Assembly (NCBI GenBank): GCA_029561455.1
Contig: JAKQIY010000013.1
Coordinates: 310,001-374,000 of the forward strand
Origin: a bacterium
GTDB taxonomy: Bacteria; Zhuqueibacterota; Zhuqueibacteria; Residuimicrobiales; Krinioviventaceae
Direction of reading: 5' to 3'
DNA length: 64,000 nucleotides
The position numbers and the translations under genes are program-made. The notes beneath the pieces are model-generated. The model was not told the origin of the DNA. It ran no database searches and saw nothing but the letters and a program-made list of their open reading frames with translations. Below, piece by piece: positions 55,994 through 64,000 of this stretch (position 1 is its first letter; every line of letters begins with the position of its first letter).

Positions 55994-56103
55994 AAGCATG
56001 GTTTTTGCTGCTCATTTACACGACTGTTTGTCTTTATATTTTCATGTAATTATTAACAGTTTAAACCGGATGTCCTTGATTATAAAATTAAAAGGAGTTT
56101 ATA

Positions 56104-58167
56104 ATGCGTAATTGGCCAGTTTTACTGATTTTCGGCATTTTATTCTTTTCCACATTACCAATCCATGCTGCTCAGCGGCGGATCACTTTTGTTAAAGAAT
56201 GGGAGCACGGTCAGGTTAATCCGGTTTTTGAAAAAATCTATGATACAGTTGTTAAAGAAGTCACATTGAATGATTCTTTTATTGTAATTGATGATAACGA
56301 CTTGCAGACAAAAAGCTCACTAGTATTAACTTCAGTTTTTGCGGATGTCCTCGATCCTTTATTATTAGCCGATTTAAATCAAACTTTAAAACTTGATATT
56401 GTCATGCTTTTATCTGAGCAACAGGGAGCATTGGTAATAAATACCCTAGAATTTCCCTCCGGTGTAACAATTGATAAGTATACCATTTCCAGAAATGAAC
56501 TTGATACCGCCACCCCGGAAACTGTGATCAAATTATATCTGGGCAGTTTAATAGAAACGCTGGCTAATAGTTTTACTCAGTTTGGCTATCCCTTTAATAA
56601 CAATGAATGCGGTGTCATAATAATAACTAGTGATTTCAACAGTACGCTTGTTCGCGATAATGTGACCCGCCTGAACCGGTATTATACACAGACTGTGATG
56701 CCAACCCTGCCCAGACCATTACGGTTTAAAATTATTAAAACATTGGCTTGTGAGCAAGCCAGCAGTATGTGCACGCTCACCGGCGCCAAATTTGCCCTGG
56801 CTTTTGCCCCGGATTCCCTAGGCCTGATGGATTATCGTTTAACGCTGATTTTCCCATATATGGGAAATAATAAACCGGCAATTACTGTAGAATATCCTTA
56901 TCTGACAAATACCGAGCAACTTGTATGTTATGAATTCGCCGGTGAAAATCCCACAATGGAGCAATTAGGTGAATTATTATTCAATGAACGGATCGATTAT
57001 AAGCAAATTGAACTAGTACCGATCTTTTTGCAAAAATTACTTTATCTTCATAAAGAATGGGCAACCAAGAAAGCAGATGCAAAACTGGATCCCGAACAAA
57101 TTAATAATTACTACATCCTGCTTTATAATCAACTGCCGGCAAATTCCCTGGCCAGCGCCTGGGTAGGGCTCAATTATGCGGGGTATTATTTGCAGACCGG
57201 TCAATATGTTATGGCTGGACCATTATTTAACAAAGTTTATACAATTTTTGCCGCACAGTCGGTTGCCCCGGGCATGATCCTCAGCTTGCTCGGCGCTGCC
57301 CAAACCGCGAGTATATTAAAAAATTATCCTGCCGCCAAAAGGGCGTTTGAAAATGTATTAAAAGTTTATACAATTAAAGATGATAGTGTAACCACTGCCG
57401 CTGTAAATTATAACCTCGGTTTAATTGCGGAATTATCCAATACCCCGCAAAGCGCTGTTAATTATTATGAAAGCAGCGCCTACCTTTATAATAAAGTGAA
57501 TGAAAAATTCAAGGCAATGCAAATTTACTCCCGGATTGCCCGATTACTTGACGAGACAGGCGAAACGGAAAAATCTGTTGATTATTATAACCTGTACCTT
57601 GCCCGCGCCGAAGAGTTATTCAGCGAACCTGATATTGCCCAGGCGCAGTTTGCCCTGGGGTTGGCTGCTGTTAACGACAATAATAATTCCGAAGCGCAAC
57701 ACTATTTACAAAACGCCAGGAATTATTATGAAATGCTGGGCGATGCGCAGGATAAACTGTTGGTTATTGATTTAAAACTGGGCATAATCCATTTTAAAAA
57801 CCATAACTTGCCGGAAGCGCAAAAATATCTGTATGTTACTCTGGAAAACGCCGCCAAAATTAAAGATGTTGAAGATTTTTATGATTTGTATCGCTACCTC
57901 GGAGACCTGGAGACGGTTAATAAAAACTGGAATGACGCTCAAAAATGTTATGACGTCGGGTTAAACCGGGCAGCACTGGCAAAATCACAACCGAAAATAG
58001 CCGAATTTATTTATCGCAAAGGGTTGGCTCACCTGAAAGAAGGAAAGGTTGAATTGGGCTATACTGAAGTTAAACGAGGCATCGATATGTCCGATGGGGC
58101 CGTGCATGGCGGACGGAAAAACGCCAATGAATTTTTAAAGAAACTCGATGTTGCCATTAAAAAGTAA
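56104..58167 (+). CDS. Secreted TPR-repeat protein
   Basis: The 687-residue protein has a signal peptide (about 1-22, ending IHAAQ) and an N-terminal roughly 310-residue domain with no recognised family. A TPR region follows (about 330-680), in which the repeats (A-x-Y-x-x-A...Y) are spaced about 40 residues apart. A good AAAAGGAGTTTATA context precedes the ATG. It is probably a periplasmic or outer-membrane-associated adaptor. Unlike the 1004-residue TPR protein, it is not in an operon with TonB genes and has a large extra N-terminal domain. I do not know its partner. Confidence 0.7.
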   Translation: MRNWPVLLIFGILFFSTLPIHAAQRRITFVKEWEHGQVNPVFEKIYDTVVKEVTLNDSFIVIDDNDLQTKSSLVLTSVFADVLDPLLLADLNQTLKLDIVMLLSEQQGALVINTLEFPSGVTIDKYTISRNELDTATPETVIKLYLGSLIETLANSFTQFGYPFNNNECGVIIITSDFNSTLVRDNVTRLNRYYTQTVMPTLPRPLRFKIIKTLACEQASSMCTLTGAKFALAFAPDSLGLMDYRLTLIFPYMGNNKPAITVEYPYLTNTEQLVCYEFAGENPTMEQLGELLFNERIDYKQIELVPIFLQKLLYLHKEWATKKADAKLDPEQINNYYILLYNQLPANSLASAWVGLNYAGYYLQTGQYVMAGPLFNKVYTIFAAQSVAPGMILSLLGAAQTASILKNYPAAKRAFENVLKVYTIKDDSVTTAAVNYNLGLIAELSNTPQSAVNYYESSAYLYNKVNEKFKAMQIYSRIARLLDETGETEKSVDYYNLYLARAEELFSEPDIAQAQFALGLAAVNDNNNSEAQHYLQNARNYYEMLGDAQDKLLVIDLKLGIIHFKNHNLPEAQKYLYVTLENAAKIKDVEDFYDLYRYLGDLETVNKNWNDAQKCYDVGLNRAALAKSQPKIAEFIYRKGLAHLKEGKVELGYTEVKRGIDMSDGAVHGGRKNANEFLKKLDVAIKK

Positions 58168-58214
58168 TTATTTTTTTGTTATGTTGATGACGTGGATTTT
58201 TCAGGAGCCGAAAA

Positions 58215-58964
58215 ATGAAGAGTAACCAACTCACCGCTCCGCTCCTGGAAAAACAGCTCTTGTCCCGGCTGGATAAAGCAATCTGGGAATACAAAATGTT
58301 TGCTAAAGGGGATCGGATTCTGGTTTGTGTTTCCGGTGGCGCCGATTCCATGCTGTTGTTGAATTTGCTTAGCCGGCGTTACACAATTTACGCCGGTGAC
58401 CTGCATTTGTTTGCCTTGTATGTTGATATGGGCTTTGCCGATGGAGCCGACCGGCGCTGTGAACTGATCCAAATTTATTTTGATACACTGGGAGTCAACG
58501 GAAAGATTGTCCGCACCGGGATCGGACCTTATGCGCATAGCCCGGAAAACCTGGAAAATCCCTGTTTTCTCTGTTCCCGGATTCGCCGTAAACATATTTT
58601 TGCAACTGCCGAAGAACTGAACTGTAACAAGATCGTTTTTGCCCATCATAAAGATGATATCGTCGAAACCTTGTTATTGAATATGATTTTCGGCCGGGAG
58701 ATCAGCACTATGACGCCTTTTTTACCGGTGCATCAGGGCAAATATGTTATTATTCGTCCCCTGGTTTTTGTGGACGAACAGATGATCAAAAAATTAGCCG
58801 GGTTAACGGCGCTTCCCGTCTTTGATCAGCAATGTCCTTCAAATGGAAACTCTAAACGCCAATATATCAAAGACTTGCTGAACAAGCTTGAAGATGATTA
58901 TTATGGCGCGCGTGATAATATCTTTAACAGTATGAAGCGTGTTAAAAACGACTACTTGTTATAA
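58215..58964 (+). CDS. ttcA: TtcA-family tRNA sulfurtransferase (PP-loop ATPase)
   Basis: The 249-residue PP-loop protein has SGGADS (40-45) for ATP pyrophosphate binding and the CFLC pair (C117, C120). A third cysteine, C207 (QQCPSNGNSKRQ), could complete the 4Fe-4S cluster seen in TtcA. The TtcA enzyme puts sulfur on cytidine 32 of tRNA. The C207 region differs from the NLCGSQ-type segment of E. coli TtcA, so the exact target base is less certain (other PP-loop proteins are alternatives). GGAG lies upstream of the ATG. Confidence 0.82.
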   Translation: MKSNQLTAPLLEKQLLSRLDKAIWEYKMFAKGDRILVCVSGGADSMLLLNLLSRRYTIYAGDLHLFALYVDMGFADGADRRCELIQIYFDTLGVNGKIVRTGIGPYAHSPENLENPCFLCSRIRRKHIFATAEELNCNKIVFAHHKDDIVETLLLNMIFGREISTMTPFLPVHQGKYVIIRPLVFVDEQMIKKLAGLTALPVFDQQCPSNGNSKRQYIKDLLNKLEDDYYGARDNIFNSMKRVKNDYLL

Positions 58965-59063
58965 TTTTCTCCTGTCTGCTCGTATCCTTGCTTTACTCGG
59001 TTTTTTTACTTACCTTGTATTATTCAATTTTGTATGTATAGTTTTGCCAGTTTGGAAGTTGTG

Positions 59064-60350
59064 TTGAAAAAATTATTGATTTTATCTTATTATTTCCCCC
59101 CTTTAGGTTTGGGGGGCACCCAGCGGATGGCTAAATTTGCCAAGTATTTACCTGAATTTGGCTGGCAGCCGACGGTTTTTACAGTGCAGCCGATTGTTTA
59201 CTGGGCGCAGGATGAATCGCTCTTAAACGAGTTGGATAATGTTCGAATTATCCGAACCGATTCGTGGGACCCGCAACGGCTGTTAAAAAAAATTCGCCGG
59301 CATGATAAATCTGTTGCTTCCCTAGCCTCGGTAAAACCGGGACAAGTGATGCAGTTCTTGAATCAAAAAGTGTTGGCGTTTTTTCTGACGCCCGACAGTA
59401 AAATACTATGGAACCCGGTATTATACAAATCAATAACCAACCTGCTGCATGAAGAACATTTTGATGCGATATTAACCACTTCGCCGCCACATTCAACCCA
59501 CCTGGTGGGGAAAAAACTGGCTTCCGCTTTCGGGCTTGTGTGGATTGCCGATTTCCGCGATGACTGGGCCGGCGGCCATGTGGTTTATGAACCCACACCC
59601 TTGCATCGTTGGTATAACAAACGTTTACAAAATGCAGTAATCTCGGAAGCCGATGCGGTAATTTCAGCATCCCCTGGGATCAAAGCCGCTTTTCTGGAAA
59701 GCAACCGTAATTGTAATGCCGGTAAATTTCACATTATTACTAATGGATTTGATCCCGCCGATTATCCGCCAATCACCAGGAAACGGAATGACAACCAGTT
59801 TGTGTTATGTTATTGCGGCGTCATCTCCCGGTTCAGCGATCCTTCCCAGCTGTTTATGGCATTATTATTGTTAAAAGAACAGTATCCGGCAAGCTGGAAG
59901 CGGCTGAATATGCAATTTGTCGGACATGATGCTTCCGGTCAACTGGCGGAACTGATCCGCAGGAATGAACTGGGCGATAAAATCGAAACGGTTGGTTTTA
60001 TGCCCCATGACCGGGCGCTGCAATATGTAGTAAATGCCGATGCGCTGTTGTTGCTGGCCACCGGAAATAAACAAGATACTTTTATACCGGGCAAGACTTT
60101 TGAATATTTTGGTGCGCAAAAACCGGTTTTTGGTATTAGTAATGTTAAAGACACTAGCGAATTGTTACAACAGTACCGAATGAGTATGGTAGTAGCAAAT
60201 GATAACCCGCAAACAATTGCCGGCGCTCTTGATAAATTTATGCACATAAACTGGCAGATACAGAACACCGATCTGGCTTTTATTGAACAATTTAACCGCA
60301 AAACGCAAACTGAACAGTTGACGAAAATTTTGAATGGATTGGTATTATGA
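59064..60350 (+). CDS. Glycosyltransferase, family 4 type
   Basis: The 428-residue GT-B-fold protein begins MKKLLILSYYFPPLGLGGTQRM, the usual N-terminal strand and glycine-rich loop of family 4, and contains a C-terminal domain with CGVISRF..PSQLF and VGFMPHDRALQYV, ending in the E-rich FEYFGAQKPVF donor-binding region. It transfers a nucleotide-activated sugar to an unknown acceptor. I prefer the TTG start at 59064 (GGAAG five bases upstream) over an ATG 30 bases earlier. It overlaps the M23 gene by four bases. Confidence 0.85.
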   Translation: MKKLLILSYYFPPLGLGGTQRMAKFAKYLPEFGWQPTVFTVQPIVYWAQDESLLNELDNVRIIRTDSWDPQRLLKKIRRHDKSVASLASVKPGQVMQFLNQKVLAFFLTPDSKILWNPVLYKSITNLLHEEHFDAILTTSPPHSTHLVGKKLASAFGLVWIADFRDDWAGGHVVYEPTPLHRWYNKRLQNAVISEADAVISASPGIKAAFLESNRNCNAGKFHIITNGFDPADYPPITRKRNDNQFVLCYCGVISRFSDPSQLFMALLLLKEQYPASWKRLNMQFVGHDASGQLAELIRRNELGDKIETVGFMPHDRALQYVVNADALLLLATGNKQDTFIPGKTFEYFGAQKPVFGISNVKDTSELLQQYRMSMVVANDNPQTIAGALDKFMHINWQIQNTDLAFIEQFNRKTQTEQLTKILNGLVL

Positions 60351-62458
60351 GTTTTAACAGGTATTTTTTATTTCCACATATAATTGGTGCATTGTTCTCA
60401 ATCATATTATTTTCAGCAAGCGTCTTAAAGGCGCAGGATTATATCTGGCCAACAGACGCCAGCCGGGCGCTGACCTCGACCTTTGCCGAATATCGCCCCG
60501 GGCGGTTTCACGCCGGTATTGATATTAAAACCTGGGGTAAAACCGGTTACAAAATTTTTGCTGTTGGCAATGGCTATATATCGCGGCTGCGTATTTCCCC
60601 CTTTGGTTATGGAAAATCGCTTTACCTGACATTGGACAGCGGCGAAACAGTCGTTTATGCTCACCTGGATGGCTTTAATAGCGAGCTGGAAGACTATATA
60701 TGGGCGGAACAGCAAAAACGCGGTTGTTACAGTGTACAACTGTTTTTTTCCTCCAACCAGTTTCGCTTCAGGCAAGGTGATTTCCTCGGCTATACCGGGC
60801 AAACCGGGATCGGTTACCCGCATTTGCATTTCGAAGTCCGTGATGCTAATGAAAATCCGATCAATCCCTTTCTGCTTGGTTATGTAGTAACCGATAATGC
60901 AGCGCCGGTCATTACACGAATATCGGTAACCCCGCTTAATGCCGCTTCTACTGTTAATAACGACTGGAAACCGGTGGTCATTTCGGCTTATAATGTCGGC
61001 CGGGGTCGGTATGTTATAGAGCAGCCGCTTTCTGTTAACGGTTTGATCGGATTTGGTTTGTCCGCTTTTGATACTATGGAAAACATTACCAACAAGTTCG
61101 GCACTTATCAAAATCAACTTTATATTGATGAAGAATTGATCTTTTCATCAACTTATGACAAGTTTTCCTATGATGATAACAACCTGGCGGTGCTGGATCG
61201 GGAATTCCGGCTGGCACAAACCGGCAGGGGCAACTATTATAAATTATACCTCGATGACGGCAATTCTTTACCATTCTATGCCGGAAAAAGCAGTGATTAC
61301 GGCACTGTTTTCTTTCAAACCCGGTCCGACAGCGCTTTATCAAGCCTTCCTGTCGGTACAAAATTAGTATCCGGCAAGGATCATTCTTTTCGCATTGTTG
61401 CCCACGATTACTGGGGTAACACCTCCGAAATAAGCGGGAAATTAATTGCTGCTTTACCGATTTTTTTAGAACCCCCTTCAGAATCTAAAACCGATAGTAA
61501 CTATTTACTCTTTGATTTACCGGCATCTAACGATACGGCATTATTCACCATAAATCATGAGTATTATGATAATTATATCCGCTTTGAATTGAGTTCCGCC
61601 AAACGACTTGATGGCCAGGTTACAGCATTTTATCATTTTGCCGGGGCGCCGGAAATGGCGCTGCCTCTGGTTCGGAAAAATGGTAAACTGCTGGGCAGTG
61701 TACCGCTCGATGATAACAGCGCATCGCCGCTATTGTTAAATATCCGGTACGATAATGGCAAAGGCCCGGCATTGCAGCAAACCGGACAATTATTCTTTCA
61801 ACCGGTTATAAAAAAACAATCCCGGACACTTTTTAGTGACGACAATCTGTGCCGGCTCGAATTTTCAGCCAATTCCTTGTTCAAAACGATCTTTGTGCGT
61901 ATCACCGAACAAGCCGGCGCCGACAGGACTGCCTGGAAAATTGCCAGCAAAATCTACCGTGTCGATCCCGGCGATGTGCCGCTTAATAAAGGCGCGGTAA
62001 TCCGGATAGCTTATGACGGGACGGTAGCCGATCCCCGCAAACTGGGCGTCTATTATCTCAATTCCGGTAACCGCTGGGTTTATTTCGGCAATATTCTGGA
62101 TGAGGTTAACAAAACTGTGGGCGGCTATGTTGGCACTTTGGGTACCCATGCTTTGTTGATTGACGATGTACCGCCGGAAATTATTTCATTATATCCGCAA
62201 AACAATTCTCATGTACAAACTGCTTATCCACAGTTACGGGCGGTTTATAAAGATACTCTCTCCGGCATAACCGGCGAAGACAACATGCAGCTCTTGCTCG
62301 ATGGCATACGGGTAATAGCCGAATATGACCCGGAACGGTTGTCGTTAACTTATAAAGTGCGGGCTCCCTTGTCAAAGGGCCAACATACCCTGGAACTGAT
62401 GCTGAAAGATAATAACGGCAATACGTCGACCCGAAAAAATGTATTCTGGATAGATTAA
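60347..62458 (+). CDS. M23 family metallopeptidase with long C-terminal extension
   Basis: The 703-residue protein has a signal sequence (about 10-30) and a LytM domain. Zinc ligands are H55 and D59 (HAGIDIK), and H159 and H161 (PHLHFEV), with the intervening H106 in YAHLDG. M23 enzymes cut peptidoglycan cross-bridges or act as divisome activators. The roughly 500 residues after the LytM domain have no recognised family; they contain beta-rich segments (Ig-like), for instance DNNGNTST near the end. It is translationally coupled to the preceding glycosyltransferase (ATGA), which is unexpected. Confidence 0.85.
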   Translation: MSFNRYFLFPHIIGALFSIILFSASVLKAQDYIWPTDASRALTSTFAEYRPGRFHAGIDIKTWGKTGYKIFAVGNGYISRLRISPFGYGKSLYLTLDSGETVVYAHLDGFNSELEDYIWAEQQKRGCYSVQLFFSSNQFRFRQGDFLGYTGQTGIGYPHLHFEVRDANENPINPFLLGYVVTDNAAPVITRISVTPLNAASTVNNDWKPVVISAYNVGRGRYVIEQPLSVNGLIGFGLSAFDTMENITNKFGTYQNQLYIDEELIFSSTYDKFSYDDNNLAVLDREFRLAQTGRGNYYKLYLDDGNSLPFYAGKSSDYGTVFFQTRSDSALSSLPVGTKLVSGKDHSFRIVAHDYWGNTSEISGKLIAALPIFLEPPSESKTDSNYLLFDLPASNDTALFTINHEYYDNYIRFELSSAKRLDGQVTAFYHFAGAPEMALPLVRKNGKLLGSVPLDDNSASPLLLNIRYDNGKGPALQQTGQLFFQPVIKKQSRTLFSDDNLCRLEFSANSLFKTIFVRITEQAGADRTAWKIASKIYRVDPGDVPLNKGAVIRIAYDGTVADPRKLGVYYLNSGNRWVYFGNILDEVNKTVGGYVGTLGTHALLIDDVPPEIISLYPQNNSHVQTAYPQLRAVYKDTLSGITGEDNMQLLLDGIRVIAEYDPERLSLTYKVRAPLSKGQHTLELMLKDNNGNTSTRKNVFWID

Positions 62459-62513
62459 TGATCCGTCGTTTATAACGGTTGGAGTATAACAATTTTGTAT
62501 ACAAGGAGCAATC

Positions 62514-62753
62514 ATGCAGTATAAATCTCTGCCGGACTGGCAGAAATACTGGGCAAAAATTATAGATATTCAACACCTGCAAAATAAATCCCGGCAGATC
62601 GATGAGACTTTGAAAGCTATTGAAAAAGAATTCAACTGTAAATTAATGTCGGGCGACCAGTTGATGATCATCGAAGCGCTGGAAGAGAGAATTGAACAAC
62701 TGAAAAATGACAAGAATATCAAGCCCGGATTGCAGGGGGAACTGTTTGAATAA
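62514..62753 (+). CDS. Small coiled-coil protein, unknown
   Basis: The 79-residue charged protein is predicted to be mostly helical with possible coiled coil (about 22-70: KSRQIDETLKAIEKEF and IIEALEERIEQLKND). AAGGAGCAATC precedes the ATG. It has no signal peptide and no recognised family. It lies between the M23 peptidase (55 bases) and valS, and may be a partner of one of its neighbours. Coding potential is supported by Shine-Dalgarno, good frame and codon use. Confidence 0.5.
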   Translation: MQYKSLPDWQKYWAKIIDIQHLQNKSRQIDETLKAIEKEFNCKLMSGDQLMIIEALEERIEQLKNDKNIKPGLQGELFE

Positions 62754-62821
62754 CTCTCTTACCGGATTAATATGACCTCTCCTTTATATCCCTGAAACTA
62801 TTGTTAGTAATTACTATTTCA

Positions 62822-62850
62822 TTGACTATTTTCCGATGTTTTGCTATATT
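62822..62850 (+). promoter_or_regulatory. Sigma-70-type promoter for valS
   Basis: TTGACT (62822-62827), a 17-base spacer and TATATT (62845-62850) lie 95 bases before the ATG. No T-box leader structure was recognised. Confidence 0.65.
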
Positions 62851-62945
62851 TATAAACTATAATGATTTACAGTTAAAAAACATCAAATTTTTTATCATTA
62901 ACTCGCCTGCTACAGGTTATTGATTCTTTTGGAGAACATTCTTTA

Positions 62946-64000
62946 ATGAGTTTACGCGAATTGGATAAAGTGTATGATCCGGTCAAGGTCGAAAACAAGT
63001 GGTATAAATATTGGGAAGATAATAAATTATTCCATGCGGATGTCGCTAATTCGCGTCCGCATTATACAATAGTAATACCCCCGCCAAATGTCACCGGTAT
63101 GTTGACGATGGGGCATATTCTGAATAATACAATTCAGGATATGCTGATCCGCTGGAAAAAAATGCAGGGTTTTGAAACCTTATGGATGCCGGGCACCGAC
63201 CATGCCGGCATTGCCACGCAAAATAAAGTGGAAGCCGCGATAGCCCTTGAGGGTACAGACCGACATCAACTGGGACGTGAAAAATTTTTAGAGCGGGTGT
63301 GGGACTGGCGGGACAAGTATGGCGGTATTATTTTTCAACAATTACGTAAACTGGGCGCCGCCTGCGACTGGGATCGTGAATGTTTTACTATGGATGAAGA
63401 ACTTAGCCGGGCTGTGCGTGAAGTATTTGTTCGGTTGTATCATAAAGGCTATATATATAAAGGCCGGCGCCTTATCAATTGGTGCCCGCGCTGCCATACC
63501 GCCCTTGCCGATGAAGAAGTTAACAATGTGGAAGAAGAGGGTATGTTTTGGGATATTGCTTATCCCTTTAAAGATGGCAGCGGTGAAATTATAGTGGTAA
63601 CAACCCGCCCTGAAACCATGCTGGGCGATACCGCGGTTGCTGTTCACCCCGAAGATGACCGTTACCGGGCATTGATCGGCAAAACAGTCGTTATTCCCCT
63701 GATCAACCGGGAAATACCCATTATTGCCGATGAACATGCCAATCCGGAACTCGGCAGCGGCGCAGTGAAAATTACCCCAGCGCATGATTTTAACGACTTT
63801 GCCGTCGGCCAGCGCCATAACCTGGAACAAATTTCCGTGATCGCCGCTGATGGAAAAATGAATGAAAATGCCGGCAAGTATGCAGGGCTGGATCGTTTTG
63901 CCGCACGTAAAAAGATACTACTGGATTTACAGGGGCTGGAATTATTACGCGGTGAACGTAAAAAGATCATCGCCGTGCCGCGCTGTTACCGTTCTGATGA
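62946..64000 (+). CDS. valS: Valyl-tRNA synthetase, partial (N-terminal 351 residues)
   Basis: This is a class Ia aminoacyl-tRNA synthetase that charges tRNA(Val). PPPNVTGMLTMGH (residues about 46-58) holds the HIGH-type motif, here TMGH with threonine for the first histidine. WMPGTDHAGIATQNKVE and the zinc-like NWCPRCHTALADEEV segments fit ValRS. The editing domain begins near VTTRPETMLGDTAVAVHPEDDRY. The gene runs off the right edge; the KMSKS signature is not in the window. ATG at 62946 is preceded by TTGGAGAACATTC. Confidence 0.95.
   Translation, partial: MSLRELDKVYDPVKVENKWYKYWEDNKLFHADVANSRPHYTIVIPPPNVTGMLTMGHILNNTIQDMLIRWKKMQGFETLWMPGTDHAGIATQNKVEAAIALEGTDRHQLGREKFLERVWDWRDKYGGIIFQQLRKLGAACDWDRECFTMDEELSRAVREVFVRLYHKGYIYKGRRLINWCPRCHTALADEEVNNVEEEGMFWDIAYPFKDGSGEIIVVTTRPETMLGDTAVAVHPEDDRYRALIGKTVVIPLINREIPIIADEHANPELGSGAVKITPAHDFNDFAVGQRHNLEQISVIAADGKMNENAGKYAGLDRFAARKKILLDLQGLELLRGERKKIIAVPRCYRSD

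Overview
The window is a dense bacterial chromosome segment of moderate GC with no rRNA, tRNA, insertion sequence, prophage or CRISPR array that I could find. Several features point to the Fibrobacterota-Chlorobiota-Bacteroidota (FCB) superphylum, probably a lesser-known or candidate phylum of the Calditrichota/KSB1/Marinimicrobia kind. These are a PorV-family outer-membrane protein, a protein with a type IX secretion (T9SS) C-terminal sorting domain, a DUF4321 protein, split glycine decarboxylase (gcvPA/gcvPB) and an Amj-type lipid II flippase. The phylum is an inference, because no rRNA gene is present. Recognisable promoters are ordinary sigma-70 type (TTGACT-like, 17-base spacer, TATATT/TAATTT).

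Layout. 1-12.7 kb: a divergent EF-G paralogue and an odd acyl-CoA ligase (minus); then an S41 protease, gcvPB and a GGDEF / histidine kinase / receiver cluster (plus); then a degenerate M29-like protein, a PqqD-like protein and an OPT transporter (minus). 13-28.2 kb is a long plus-strand housekeeping run: ecfT-truA, transaldolase, an HtrA protease, purB-purC, psd-pssA, DUF4321, two tatA genes, gatA-gatB, efp, accB-accC and gcvH-gcvPA.

28.2-38.4 kb is the envelope island. It begins with a long structured 5' leader ending in a terminator-like hairpin, followed by a PorV-like protein, a T9SS-sorted M6-like protein that has lost its HExxH site, and a fusion of metallopeptidase domain, beta-propeller and outer-membrane barrel. 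Two small paralogous membrane proteins and the Amj flippase follow. 38.4-45.0 kb, on the minus strand, is a compact operon encoding a 1004-residue TPR protein, a plug-less TonB-receptor-like barrel, ExbB, ExbD and TonB. It looks like a dedicated energised trans-envelope machine.

45-64 kb holds superoxide dismutase, a COG2509 flavoprotein, an SGNH/MBOAT O-acetylation pair, an FAH-family enzyme, a nitrilase, a polysaccharide flippase, a methyltransferase, DNA polymerase IV, a TPR lipid- or envelope-associated protein, a TtcA-like enzyme, a glycosyltransferase, an M23 peptidase, a small unknown protein and the start of valS. The strongest candidates for something new are the leader RNA at 28.27-28.49 kb, the PorV / dead-protease / peptidase-propeller-barrel cluster, and the TPR-barrel-ExbBD-TonB operon. 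Start sites were moved from the longest reading frame where a Shine-Dalgarno sequence clearly favours an internal start.
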